Shown: positions 8,910-17,436, counted from the first letter of the stretch. The stretch: DNA of 64,000 bases from an uncultured Eubacteriales bacterium (GCA_905205065.1 CAJLCI010000006.1:29025-93024); one strand, 5' to 3'. Translations and numbers: made by a program. The notes: generated from the sequence alone by a model not told the origin.

Positions 8910-10433
8910 TTGAATGAAAAATTAAAGGAAAAAACCAAGGAGGCGCTCTCGGCCGTTCTTCCAATCACCATAATTGTGTTGCTTCTCAGCATATTCGTCG
9001 TTCCGCTCGAAACCGGCACTATTGCGCTTTTCATGGGAGGCGCGCTTTTGCTTATTATCGGCATGGGTTTTTTTCAGCTTGGTGCGGAAACAGCTATGAC
9101 CCCTCTCGGCGAAGGCATCGGCGGCCAAATGTTTAAGAGCAAAAAAATTATAATAATTATTGTAATTTGCTTTTTTATGGGCGCTATTATCACTGTAGCA
9201 GAACCGGATTTGCAGGTACTTGCCGAACAGGTTCCGTCAATTCCCAATCAGGTATTAATCTGGACGGTCGCACTCGGAGTAGGCATATTCACAACAATTG
9301 CTGTACTTCGCGTGTTATTCAAAATTCCGCTTTCGGTAATTCTGTCTATAATGTATATACTTATTTTTGTTATCTCTGCATTTGTACCCGCAAATTTTTT
9401 ATCGGTGGCATTCGACGCCGGCGGAGTAACAACAGGTCCTATCACAGTTCCGTTTATAATGGCTTTGGGTATAGGTCTTTCTTCTGCCAGAAGTGACAAA
9501 GACGGAGCCGGGGACAGTTTCGGGCTTATTGCGCTGTGCAGTATCGGTCCGATTTTAATGGTCATGCTTTTAGGCATCTTCTATAATCCTTCCGACGCTT
9601 CGTATACTGTCACGGAAATTCCCCAAATTAACACTATGCGCGATGTTGTGAGAGAACTTGCGGTTCAGCTTCCGCACTACGCACGGGAAGTTATGCTCTC
9701 AATGTCACCGGTTCTCGGAGTATTTCTTATATTCCAGCTTACATGCAGGCGTTATCATAAACACCAATTATTGAAAATGGTCGTAGGCTTTCTCTATACA
9801 ATTATAGGATTAATTTTATTTTTAACCGGAGTAAATGTAGGATTCGCGCCTGTCGGAAGTCTAATCGGAGCAGGAATGGGAGAAGGAGCTTTCAAATGGC
9901 TGCTGATCCCTATAGGTATACTGATCGGTTATTATATCGTTAAGGCTGAACCTGCCGTACAGGTATTGAATCACCAGGTGGAAAGCATTACAAACGGAAC
10001 AATTTCCTGCAAATCGATGAATACATGCCTTTCGGTCAGTATTGCAGCCGCTGTTGCACTTGCTATGCTGCGTGTACTTACAGGCATAAGTATATATTTC
10101 ATTATTATACCCGGATATCTTGCCGCGCTGATTATGTCGCATTTTGTACCGTCAATCTTTGTCGGCATTGCGTTTGACTCCGGCGGAGTAGCCAGCGGAC
10201 CGATGACTTCAACATTCTTATTACCTCTTGCAATGGGAGCTTGTAGTGCGGCCGGCGGAAATGTAGTTACAGACGCGTTCGGCGTTGTCGCACTGGTCGC
10301 ATTAGCACCTCTTATTGCAGTTCAAATCATGGGACTTTTGTATAAAATCAGATTGAAACATCAAAATGTCAATATATCTGGAAATAAAACTCACGACGAT
10401 GACAATGATATTCTGGAATTGGAGGAAGATTAA
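8910..10433 (+). CDS. DUF1538 multi-pass membrane protein, putative transporter
   Basis: 507 residues, almost entirely hydrophobic helices, built as an internal duplication. AEPDLQVLAEQV (97-108) recurs as AEPAVQVLNHQV (346-357), and VAFDAGGVTTGPITV (166-180) recurs as IAFDSGGVASGPMTS (420-434). These conserved half-repeats, with Asp and Gly in membrane segments, look like an ion- or solute-binding core of an inverted- or tandem-repeat transporter. DUF1538 substrates are not established. The start is TTG at 8910, eight bases after GGAG. The stop is 2 bp before a tandem P-II-like gene whose ribosome site lies inside this gene, so the two are translationally coupled and the P-II-like protein probably gates or senses this carrier. 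Confidence 0.88.
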   Translation: MNEKLKEKTKEALSAVLPITIIVLLLSIFVVPLETGTIALFMGGALLLIIGMGFFQLGAETAMTPLGEGIGGQMFKSKKIIIIIVICFFMGAIITVAEPDLQVLAEQVPSIPNQVLIWTVALGVGIFTTIAVLRVLFKIPLSVILSIMYILIFVISAFVPANFLSVAFDAGGVTTGPITVPFIMALGIGLSSARSDKDGAGDSFGLIALCSIGPILMVMLLGIFYNPSDASYTVTEIPQINTMRDVVRELAVQLPHYAREVMLSMSPVLGVFLIFQLTCRRYHKHQLLKMVVGFLYTIIGLILFLTGVNVGFAPVGSLIGAGMGEGAFKWLLIPIGILIGYYIVKAEPAVQVLNHQVESITNGTISCKSMNTCLSVSIAAAVALAMLRVLTGISIYFIIIPGYLAALIMSHFVPSIFVGIAFDSGGVASGPMTSTFLLPLAMGACSAAGGNVVTDAFGVVALVALAPLIAVQIMGLLYKIRLKHQNVNISGNKTHDDDNDILELEED

Positions 10434-10435
10434 TT

Positions 10436-11134
10436 ATGCAGGAAAAATTAAAAAGTCTCTCTCTGCGAATGATACTGGCAATTACAGATACCAAGACGGA
10501 GCTAAAGCTTCATACCCTCTTAGACGAAGCCGGTATCCCGATGCGTTTTCAATTCCGCGGTTTGGGCACTGCAAGCTCCGAAGTACTTCAGGTATGCGGA
10601 CTCGGAGAAAGCGACCGTATTTTAACACTTTGGATACTGCCCAAAAATATGGTACACCGGCTTTTCTCCAAAATGAATGAGACACTAAGCCTGAAAAAAC
10701 GAGGACGAGGAATTGCCGTCAGTGTTCCTCTTCGAGGTGTACAGGTAAATGTGGCTCGTTTCATAACAGAACAAAAAAACGGTCTTACAGATGAAATCAA
10801 ACAGGAGGAAAATAAAATGGCAGGTGAAACCGCATACTCTATGATAATAGCAACCGTAAATCAAGGATACAGCGATGAAGTTGTTGATACAGCCAGATCC
10901 GCCGGAGCAAGAGGCGGAACAGTCATTAAGGGCAGACGGTGCGGACTTGATGCTCCCATGCAGTTTTGGGGAATTTCTCTTCAGGAGGAGCAGGAGGCTC
11001 TTGCCATAATTGTTCCCAAAGACAAAAAATATGATGTTATGACCGCAATCAGCAAAAAACACGGCTTCAATTCTCCGGCCCAGGGTATTGTAATTTCGCT
11101 CCCGATAGAAGATACCTTAGGCCTTGAAGAATAG
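10436..11134 (+). CDS. Tandem P-II (GlnB)-like regulatory protein
   Basis: 232 residues made of two P-II/GlnB-like ferredoxin-fold units, about 8-110 and 130-228. The second unit begins YSMIIATVNQGYSDEVVDTARSAGARGG, written here as YSMIIATVNQGYSDEVV then ARSAGARGGTVIKG, a classical P-II beta-alpha start, and ends with a typical beta-strand. The canonical uridylylated T-loop Tyr is not evident. P-II proteins bind ATP/ADP and often 2-oxoglutarate and control membrane transporters. Coupled 2 bp after the DUF1538 gene. A perfect AGGAGG (10803-10808) eight bases before an in-frame ATG (10817) marks a possible internal start for the second unit alone. Nitrogen specificity is inferred, not shown. 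Confidence 0.82.
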   Translation: MQEKLKSLSLRMILAITDTKTELKLHTLLDEAGIPMRFQFRGLGTASSEVLQVCGLGESDRILTLWILPKNMVHRLFSKMNETLSLKKRGRGIAVSVPLRGVQVNVARFITEQKNGLTDEIKQEENKMAGETAYSMIIATVNQGYSDEVVDTARSAGARGGTVIKGRRCGLDAPMQFWGISLQEEQEALAIIVPKDKKYDVMTAISKKHGFNSPAQGIVISLPIEDTLGLEE

Positions 11135-11214
11135 CACAAAAAATAAGGAAATTCATACCCGTAATTATCTCTGCCTATAAAGACAAACGTCCTGCAGATG
11201 CGGACATCCCGCTT

Positions 11215-11766
11215 TTAGTTATAAAGGCTTTTTCCATGCCGTATTGCCTTTTTCCAGAGTCCGTTTGCCAAAAAATTTCCAAACCAGCCGAGCATAATAC
11301 CAATCATTGCTGCAGCCAGTACGTCGCTTGGATAATGCACATAGAGGTACAGACGGGAAAATCCCATCAATACCGCAAGTACACATGCCGGAATCCAGAG
11401 CTTATTTTTTCCAAAGTACAGTGCGGCCGCGGCCGCAAAAGCCGCGCCGGTATGCCCTGAAGGAAATGAAAAATCTGCCGGACGCCTGATAAGAAGATGC
11501 ACTGCCGCGTTTACATCGCAAGGCCTGATTCTTGCTATCAACGGTTTTAATATCACATTGCAGCATAATACTTCCAAAGCAAGACTTACAGCCATTGCCG
11601 TGCCTGCCTTCCGCATTTTAGGAATAATAAGCAATGCTGCAGCGGAAACAATCCATATAATACCCCCGTTTCCTAATGTGGTTATGCCGACCATTAGTTT
11701 GTCAAGCCAAGACACATGAATTATCTGTATCCAATCAAGAATTTTTAATTCCATTTCTGTTTTCAT
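11215..11766 (-). CDS. PAP2-family membrane phosphatase
   Basis: 183 residues, several membrane helices, and all three PAP2 catalytic motifs: KPLIARIRP (K-x6-RP), FPSGHTG (PSGH) and SRLYLYVHYPSD (SR-x5-H-x3-D). Family members remove phosphate from phosphatidate, phosphatidylglycerolphosphate or undecaprenyl diphosphate on the outer face of the membrane. It follows the DUF368 gene by 20 bp in the same direction. DUF368 proteins (PopT) carry undecaprenyl phosphate, so a role in C55-PP dephosphorylation and lipid-carrier recycling is the best guess. The ATG at 11766 lies very close to AAAGGAG; the next in-frame ATG at 11754 is an alternative start. Confidence 0.88.
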   Translation of the reverse strand: MKTEMELKILDWIQIIHVSWLDKLMVGITTLGNGGIIWIVSAAALLIIPKMRKAGTAMAVSLALEVLCCNVILKPLIARIRPCDVNAAVHLLIRRPADFSFPSGHTGAAFAAAAALYFGKNKLWIPACVLAVLMGFSRLYLYVHYPSDVLAAAMIGIMLGWFGNFLANGLWKKAIRHGKSLYN

Positions 11767-11786
11767 TCTCCTTTCCGCGGGCTATG

Positions 11787-12662
11787 TCATACATCCGGTA
11801 CTTCCACCTTTTGATTAAATTTGTCAATCACCAGAGCGATAATGCTTCCAAGTATAATACAAATCAGATTGACACAGCAGGAAGCAATACTTACAGCAAA
11901 GCTCTGGAACGGAATAATTACAATAGTCGCGGCGATAACAACACCTATAATTCCGTGAAATACAATACTGTAATGTCTTTTCACCAGTCGATCTACAGCC
12001 TTTGCCAGCAAAACGACAGTCATCAGGGCACCTGCGCCGACTGGGATCAGAACATTGAAATTGAAGTTTCCGATTTCCGTTACCAAAGGTGTGTAGAGCC
12101 CTATCGGCATCAGCAGTGTCGAAAAGCTCAGTCCCGGCGCAATAACACTCAAAGCAATACAAAAACCGCAGAACAAATACCATCCAAAATTCGGCGTAAT
12201 TTCCGCCCGTATAAAATTTAAGCTCAGAAGCAATCCCAGTACGACTGTGAAACAAATTCCGAGAGAGATTAAGGAACCTCTGCTTCGTCCTGCCGCTCCG
12301 GCCTCCCGAAAGAGCGAAGGAATCATTCCAATAATCAATCCAACAAACAAACACACAGAAGGAGCCGGATATTTATCCAGCAGAAATCCCAACAATTTCG
12401 CTACTATGACAAAACCGAAGCCTCCGCCCAAAATCAGCGGAAGAAGTGTGTGGAAGTGTTTTTTGATTGATCGCAGAGGATGAGAGAGAATCTCCATAAT
12501 AGTCTGGTAAACACCGAAGACTACACACAAAACCCCGCCTGAAATCCCCGGCAAAACTGCCCCCAAACCTATCAGTGTCCCCTGCAAAAAACGAATGCCC
12601 GACGACACCGCCGTTTTTTGTTTTTCTTCTTTTAGCTTTGTATTATACACCATGTCAGCCAT
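11787..12662 (-). CDS. DUF368 membrane protein, PopT-type undecaprenyl-phosphate translocase
   Basis: 291 residues, about eight hydrophobic segments. The N-terminal re-entrant-like motif LGAVLPGISGG and a second half-repeat VIAPGLSFSTLLMPIGLY are the characteristic DUF368 elements. DUF368 proteins were recently shown in other bacteria to return undecaprenyl phosphate across the cytoplasmic membrane for reuse in peptidoglycan synthesis. Coupling with the PAP2 phosphatase 20 bp downstream would join dephosphorylation and flipping in one operon. GGAGGG lies seven bases before the ATG. A 59-codon remnant ORF precedes it by 16 bp. Confidence 0.87.
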   Translation of the reverse strand: MADMVYNTKLKEEKQKTAVSSGIRFLQGTLIGLGAVLPGISGGVLCVVFGVYQTIMEILSHPLRSIKKHFHTLLPLILGGGFGFVIVAKLLGFLLDKYPAPSVCLFVGLIIGMIPSLFREAGAAGRSRGSLISLGICFTVVLGLLLSLNFIRAEITPNFGWYLFCGFCIALSVIAPGLSFSTLLMPIGLYTPLVTEIGNFNFNVLIPVGAGALMTVVLLAKAVDRLVKRHYSIVFHGIIGVVIAATIVIIPFQSFAVSIASCCVNLICIILGSIIALVIDKFNQKVEVPDV

Positions 12663-12678
12663 GAAACGTCCCTCCGTA

Positions 12679-12858
12679 TTAGTCTTCTTTTTTCTTATAT
12701 CGGTTAGTTTTTATCGAAGCCGCTGCAGTAAAGTTCACTATGCCCGTATCCGTATATAATCTCGCACGCGTGACAAGTATCATCCGTCTTTGTTCCTCAG
12801 AATACACAGTACTTATTCCTTCGGCTATGGTCTCTGTCGCGGCTTTCTCATGTGACAT
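12679..12858 (-). CDS. Small 59-residue ORF, unrecognised, possibly a gene remnant
   Basis: The frame starts MSHEKAATETIAEGISTVYS and ends in a lysine-rich tail (KKKED). Its ATG overlaps the last codons of the broken membrane-protein reading frame, and it ends 16 bp before the DUF368 start. No family is recognised and it has no membrane segment. It may be an intact small cytosolic partner of the neighbouring pseudogene or the 3' part of a formerly longer gene. Confidence 0.4.
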   Translation of the reverse strand: MSHEKAATETIAEGISTVYSEEQRRMILVTRARLYTDTGIVNFTAAASIKTNRYKKKED

Positions 12859-13349
12859 ACAGAAAGCTGCGCGTCGACAGGAATAGAATGACTGCAGGCA
12901 AATTAGAGATCAATGCAAGCGTAAACCACAAAAGTCCATGAAATCCGGATCTTACCGCCGCCTGATACAGCCACTCAGAAGTTATCAGCCAGTAGATTCC
13001 AAACAATAAAAAGGTAAATCAAACAGAAAATACCGAGCGCAATCATTTCATCGGCAGCCAGTGCTGTAAGCGGCATATTTACTTATTTGGCCCGGTGACC
13101 TTTATGTCCGGCGTACTCAAGCTCTTCAAGCTGCCCGGACTATGGACACGGCAAATCATTTGCGTAATAACTGTACTTCCGCTCATTCATTTTCACGGAC
13201 CTCTCATAAGATATTATTTCACTGATATGCGTGCGAAATACAGCACTCGCTGCAGCACCAAAAAGAACAGTGATTACAGAAACTGAGGCGAAATGCCGAA
13301 AGAATTTCGAAAAGTTCATTTTCATCATCTTATTCTTTATCTTATTCAT
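12848..13349 (-). pseudogene. Broken gene for a small membrane protein
   Basis: A genuine start survives: ATG at 13349 behind AAGGAGGG. The first ~69 residues encode a positively charged N-terminus and a membrane segment (VSVITVLFGAAASAVF). The frame meets TAG at 13140-13142, continues as SGQLEELEYAGHKGHRAK to a second stop, resumes in the same frame as MIALGIFCLIYLFIVW, and after a one-step frame change continues as WLITSEWLYQAAVRSG and LPAVILFLSTRSFL to a stop at 12848. So at least one nonsense change and one frameshift interrupt a two-helix membrane protein. The parent family was not recognised. It lies between the two-component genes and the PopT/PAP2 pair. Confidence 0.6.
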
Positions 13350-13440
13350 AAAAAATCCCTCCTTGCTCTTATATTGTTTTTAGTATAAAAGCAAGGCTTA
13401 AACTCTGATTAACCCAAAGATAAACTGAAGATAAAATATA

Positions 13441-13480
13441 CAAAAAAGCGTATGCTTTTTTTAAAAATATAGCATACGCT
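13441..13480 (-). terminator. Terminator of the two-component operon
   Basis: Perfect 10-bp stem AGCGTATGCT (13447-13456) / AGCATACGCT (13471-13480). On the minus strand it is followed by a run of T. It would end transcripts coming from the response-regulator gene, placing the 17-bp repeat array inside that operon's 3' untranslated region. Confidence 0.8.
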
Positions 13481-13539
13481 AAAAGACGTTTACACAATCT
13501 GGTTTTATTCAGACAGTGAGACAATCATCAAAACGGTCT

Positions 13540-13760
13540 TGCAACAATGACGGCTTTGCAACAATGACGACCTTACAACAACGACAGTCTTACAACAATG
13601 ACAGCCTTACAACAATGACAGCCTTACAACAACGACAGCCTTACAGCAACGACAGCTTTACAGCAATGACAGCTTTACAGCAATGACAGCCTTACAGCAA
13701 CGACAGCCTTACAGCAATGACGACTTTACAGCAATGACGGCCTTACAGCAATGACGGCCG
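13540..13760. repeat. 17-bp tandem repeat, 13 copies
   Basis: Thirteen contiguous units of exactly 17 bp, consensus TACARCAAYGACRGCYT, fill 221 bp with no spacing drift. Units differ only by a few transitions, and the 3' and 5' halves carry different variants (CAACAA at the left, CAGCAA at the right). The period is not a multiple of three and no ORF uses it. It lies between the response-regulator stop and that operon's terminator. Confidence 0.95.
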
Positions 13761-13842
13761 CAAGATACGCAACGAATTTTTAGGATAACTGTTTCCGAAA
13801 CAAAAAATAAAATTCGAAAAAAGCACAGGCATAAAATCTGAC

Positions 13843-14553
13843 TCAATAATCCGTATGCCTTCGGCTTACCCCTTTAAACCTATATCCGGCTCCCCACACG
13901 GTTTCAATATATCGGGGCTTTGACGGATCCTTTTCAATTTTCTCACGCAAACGGTTAATATGTACGGCAACGGTAGCATTATCGCCCATAGCATCCAGTC
14001 CCCAGACTTTTTCATAAAGCGTTTCACGGTCAAAAACCAAATCCACATTGAGCATTAGATAGAGAAGCAGCTCATATTCTTTGTTTTTCAGCTCAATTTC
14101 TCTGTTTTCTACAAACACCCGGTGTGTACCCGTATTAACACGAACATCTCCCAAGATAATTTCCGATGGCGCAGGCCTTTTGCCTGTAAGCCGCTGATAC
14201 TGCGACAGATTTGCCTTTACCCGGGCAACCAAAACACCTGGAGAAAACGGCTTCTCAATATAATCGTCCGCACCGAGACCGAGTCCGCGAATTTTGTCGA
14301 TATCCTCACGCCTTGCCGTTACCATCAGAATCGGAATATTTATTTTTTCACGCAGCTTTCTACAAACCTCAAATCCATCAATTACCGGCAGCATAAGATC
14401 GAGAAGAATCAGGTCATAGCTGCCGGTACATCCTTTTGTCAGACCGGTTTTTCCGTTCTCCGCAATATCTGCCTCAAAACCGTTAATTTCCAGATAATCA
14501 CGTTCAATGGCAGCAATGGATTCATCGTCTTCAATAATTAGTATTCTCGCCAT
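13843..14553 (-). CDS. OmpR/PhoB-family response regulator
   Basis: 236 residues. The receiver domain (1-~118) has acidic pocket EDD, phosphoacceptor in LILLDLMLP, the TA of VTARRED, and K in IEKPFSPG. The C-terminal winged helix (~135-230) carries ELKNKEYELLLYLM and VWGLDA followed by VAVHINRLREKIE and TVWGAGYRFKG. It is a DNA-binding transcription factor activated by the kinase encoded just upstream, whose 3' end overlaps this gene by 23 bp. Closest in style to VanR/envelope-stress regulators of Firmicutes. Nearby downstream genes (PAP2, DUF368) are plausible but unproven targets. Confidence 0.93.
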   Translation of the reverse strand: MARILIIEDDESIAAIERDYLEINGFEADIAENGKTGLTKGCTGSYDLILLDLMLPVIDGFEVCRKLREKINIPILMVTARREDIDKIRGLGLGADDYIEKPFSPGVLVARVKANLSQYQRLTGKRPAPSEIILGDVRVNTGTHRVFVENREIELKNKEYELLLYLMLNVDLVFDRETLYEKVWGLDAMGDNATVAVHINRLREKIEKDPSKPRYIETVWGAGYRFKGVSRRHTDY

Positions 14554-16003
14554 CCACTTTCACCCCTTCCTCATGCGACGGACATGTCAGATATGGAAGA
14601 CAAATTTCAATTTTCAGCCCGCCCAGCTCACTTTTCCCTGCCAAAGCACTCCCACCCATGTGAGAAACGATACTCTCTACGATGGCAAGTCCAAGCCCGC
14701 TGCCATTCTGTGGATTCCGTCGGGCAGGATCACTTCGGTAAAACACTTCAAACAGATGCGGCAGAGCCTCTTCCGGCACACCGGGACCGTCGTCGTCAAA
14801 TGACAATACGCAGAAATTCTTTGTTTTTGTGAGTGTAATACGAAGTGTACCGGTTTCATTTTTCTTGTATTTCAGACTGTTTTCCATAATATTGACAATT
14901 ACACGATCGAGTTGAATCGGATCTGCCGTTATGGTTATCGGCGTCAGCTTTGTGTCAATGTGAAGACCTTTATTCTCATATTCCTTTCTGATGTCGGATA
15001 CCAGCGCTTCCACTTTTTCATCCAGCTTAAGAGAACACATATTATCTGAGTATTCTCCAAGCTCCATCTTTGAAAAAAGGAATAGCTGGGAAATCATCTG
15101 ATCCAAATCTTCCGCCTTCGTTTTAACAGTCATAAGGTAATTTTTTTGAGACTCAGGTGTCTTTGCCACACCGTCCAACAATCCCTCTACATAAGCCTTA
15201 ATAGACGTCAGCGGAGAGCGAATATCGTGAGAAATACCGGCAAGAAGCTCTTTTCGGCTCCGTTCCTGCTGCTGTATTTTAGCGATGGATTCCTTAAGAC
15301 ACGCAGCCATCTGATTGAAATCTTCACAGATCGGCCGAAACTCATCAGGACGGTCATACCGGATTCTATAGTCCAAATTTCCGTCCCGTATCTCACGAAC
15401 GCCGTTTGTAAGAATATTTAACGGTTCTTCAACTCTTCTGAAAACAAATTTCGTAAGGAAACGATTTGTCAGAAGAATAGAAAGAAAAATTGTAAACACA
15501 ATTAAAATGACGGAAACGGCAATAGATACCTTGAGATTCGCATAGACGCTTTCACTGTGATTACCGCCAAGGAGATAAATAATATAATCCTCGCCTCTAA
15601 TCGATTCATATGTTTTGTAGAGGCTTCGCCCATTCTGCGACACCACGGAATTTCCTGTCAGTCCCGCCGCCGCCAATTTCAGAGCCCCATCGTTTTCGTC
15701 TGCCGTTCCGTAGGAATAAATTTCAGTTTCTCCGCATAAAACCTGCGCCCTCATACCGTTGTTGTCCAACAGAACATTCAGAGACGTCAGGGTTGCTTTG
15801 GAATCCAAATTATGCTCTATTATTTCAGTAACAGCAAGACATACACGATTAAAATCATCCGCGTCATGCAAATCCAATCCTGCGCCGCCGACAACAGAAA
15901 GCCATATAACACCTACGCAGAATAGTCCTGTCAGCGCCGCAGCAATGACCGGAACAAAAATCATCAGAATATTGGACAAAAACAAACTCCTGCGAACCGT
16001 CAT
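14531..16003 (-). CDS. Sensor histidine kinase
   Basis: 490 residues: N-terminal membrane segment (~10-35), an extracytoplasmic sensor region (~36-165), a second segment (~167-190), HAMP, HisKA with LLAGISHDIRSPLTSIKAY (phosphoacceptor His), and an ATPase domain with the N box NIMENSLKYK and G boxes DDGPGVPEE and GSGLGLAI. All catalytic boxes are present. The start is supported by AAGGAAGG. It overlaps the response-regulator gene by 23 bp, kinase first, which is the less common order. The signal is unknown; the sensor is a loop of about 130 residues with no recognised domain. Confidence 0.93.
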   Translation of the reverse strand: MTVRRSLFLSNILMIFVPVIAAALTGLFCVGVIWLSVVGGAGLDLHDADDFNRVCLAVTEIIEHNLDSKATLTSLNVLLDNNGMRAQVLCGETEIYSYGTADENDGALKLAAAGLTGNSVVSQNGRSLYKTYESIRGEDYIIYLLGGNHSESVYANLKVSIAVSVILIVFTIFLSILLTNRFLTKFVFRRVEEPLNILTNGVREIRDGNLDYRIRYDRPDEFRPICEDFNQMAACLKESIAKIQQQERSRKELLAGISHDIRSPLTSIKAYVEGLLDGVAKTPESQKNYLMTVKTKAEDLDQMISQLFLFSKMELGEYSDNMCSLKLDEKVEALVSDIRKEYENKGLHIDTKLTPITITADPIQLDRVIVNIMENSLKYKKNETGTLRITLTKTKNFCVLSFDDDGPGVPEEALPHLFEVFYRSDPARRNPQNGSGLGLAIVESIVSHMGGSALAGKSELGGLKIEICLPYLTCPSHEEGVKVDGENTNY

Positions 16004-16147
16004 GCCTTCACCTTCCTTTTCATGCTTACGTTACAAGTATATCATATTTGTCAATTGAATTCTTAAACAGAAGTTAAATTATACTTGTATTCTCACTATT
16101 ATCTATATAAAACAACCTTTCAAAAAGCCGGTCTTAATTTTTACATA

Positions 16148-16176
16148 TAGAAATTTTAATATTTCTATGATATAAT
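16148..16176 (+). promoter_or_regulatory. Candidate operator/promoter of the DtxR-type regulator
   Basis: Inverted repeat TAGAAAT (16148-16154) / ATTTCTA (16161-16167) with a 6-bp spacer, just upstream of TATAAT (16171-16176). It occupies the -35 region, fitting metal-dependent autoregulation. No clear -35 hexamer is visible. Confidence 0.4.
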
Positions 16177-16226
16177 TTTTATAAAAAGTTTTGTTGAATA
16201 GACAAAATAAAAGGAGAATTTTTGTT

Positions 16227-16607
16227 ATGCATTTACTTGAATCAGGTGAAATGTATCTTGAAACAATATATATCCTTATGCAAAAAGGAAAAGCCGTTCG
16301 CTCTATCGATATAGCTGAACAAATCGGATATAAAAAACCAAGTATAAGCCGGGCTGTAGGACTGCTCAAAAACGGAGGATATATTTCTGTAGATAATTCC
16401 GGTCACATCTCTCTTACAGATTCGGGACTGGAAATCGCGTCAAAAATATATGAAAGGCATACAATTCTGACTAAATGCCTTGTCATGCTCGGCGTAGACG
16501 AGAAAACGGCTGCGGAAGATGCGTGCAAAATCGAACACGATATCAGCGATATATCCTTCGATGCCATAAAGAAACATGTAGCTGAAAAACTTAATGCGGA
16601 TTTATAA
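16227..16607 (+). CDS. DtxR/MntR-family metal-dependent transcriptional regulator
   Basis: 126 residues. A winged helix-turn-helix with the family signature MYLETIYILMQKGKAVRS and IDIAEQIGYKKPSISRAVG, followed by the start of the dimerisation domain with KIEHDISDISFDAI, where the E-H pair corresponds to family metal ligands. The C-terminal SH3-like domain of long DtxR proteins is absent, as in MntR. It represses or activates metal-transport genes in response to Mn(II)/Fe(II); no transporter is adjacent. I chose the ATG at 16227, ten bases after AAAGGAG, over an upstream TTG at 16191. Confidence 0.88.
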   Translation: MHLLESGEMYLETIYILMQKGKAVRSIDIAEQIGYKKPSISRAVGLLKNGGYISVDNSGHISLTDSGLEIASKIYERHTILTKCLVMLGVDEKTAAEDACKIEHDISDISFDAIKKHVAEKLNADL

Positions 16608-16692
16608 AAATCCAATAAACTGATAAATTACTTTACAGTTTAATTCAGCTGCACGAGGATGTCATACTAACACAAAGGAATATTATATAGCA

Positions 16693-17436
16693 ATGCTGAG
16701 AAAAATATTTAAGTGGCTCGATAATTTCTGGTACCACTATAAATGGGTAACCCTTGTAACGGCATTTTTTACCGTAACACTTTTAATTATTATAATCCAG
16801 ATGATAACAAAAACAAATCCGGACAGCAATATTCTGTACGGAGGTCCCGCTGTTCTGACGGCGAACCAGACCAAGGAAATTGAAAACGCGTTTAATGCCC
16901 TCCTTCCTGAAGACTTTAACGGTGACGGAGAAAAAATCACATCCTTGCAGGCAATTACACTTATGACCAAAGAACAAATTGCAAAGGCCGAGGCGGAAGC
17001 CGCAGAAAACAGCTCTGTTTTTGTATACAATCCCCAATCTCTTGAAAATAATAAAACCAGTTTTTCGACGCAGCTTTTTTCCGGCGAATATGTCATTTGT
17101 CTTATTGATCCCGAACAGTATAAAAATGCATATAAAGCCGGCGGATTTGCTCCGCTTTCCGAGCTTTTCGGAGAAAACAATATTCCCGAATATGCATATG
17201 ATGACTGCGCTCTTCTTCTATCCGAAACCAATTTTTCAAAATTTTTTACCGCCATGTCCGTCTTTCCGGACGATACCCTTATCTGCGTAAGAAAAATGTC
17301 TTCAGTATCCGCCATAAAAGGAAAATCAAAGGCCGAAAGGGAATACAACAATCAGCTCAGGCTTTTCTACAGCATAATAGCTTTCACTCCTCCTGAAGGA
17401 TTTTCATCCAATGAATACGAAACAGAATTTGCCTGA
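16693..17436 (+). CDS. Membrane-anchored protein of unknown function
   Basis: 247 residues. After a short cytoplasmic start (WLDNFWYHYKW) comes one membrane helix (VTLVTAFFTVTLLIIIIQMI, about 19-38), then about 200 residues outside the membrane. The extracellular part includes NGDGEKITSLQAITLMTKEQ and ends in an acidic tail. The pattern resembles periplasmic-binding-like unknowns often found in Clostridia, but I do not recognise the family. AAAGGAATATTATATAGCA precedes the ATG. The gene overlaps the radical SAM gene by 26 bp, so the two are translationally coupled. Confidence 0.7.
   Translation: MLRKIFKWLDNFWYHYKWVTLVTAFFTVTLLIIIIQMITKTNPDSNILYGGPAVLTANQTKEIENAFNALLPEDFNGDGEKITSLQAITLMTKEQIAKAEAEAAENSSVFVYNPQSLENNKTSFSTQLFSGEYVICLIDPEQYKNAYKAGGFAPLSELFGENNIPEYAYDDCALLLSETNFSKFFTAMSVFPDDTLICVRKMSSVSAIKGKSKAEREYNNQLRLFYSIIAFTPPEGFSSNEYETEFA

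Noticed and set aside
13095..13286. 63-residue plus-strand ORF
   Set aside because: It lies on the opposite strand of the broken membrane-protein gene, whose start has AAGGAGGG; no family match.
13540..13760. CRISPR array
   Set aside because: Units abut without spacers and are 17 bp, too short and too uniform; no cas gene in the window.
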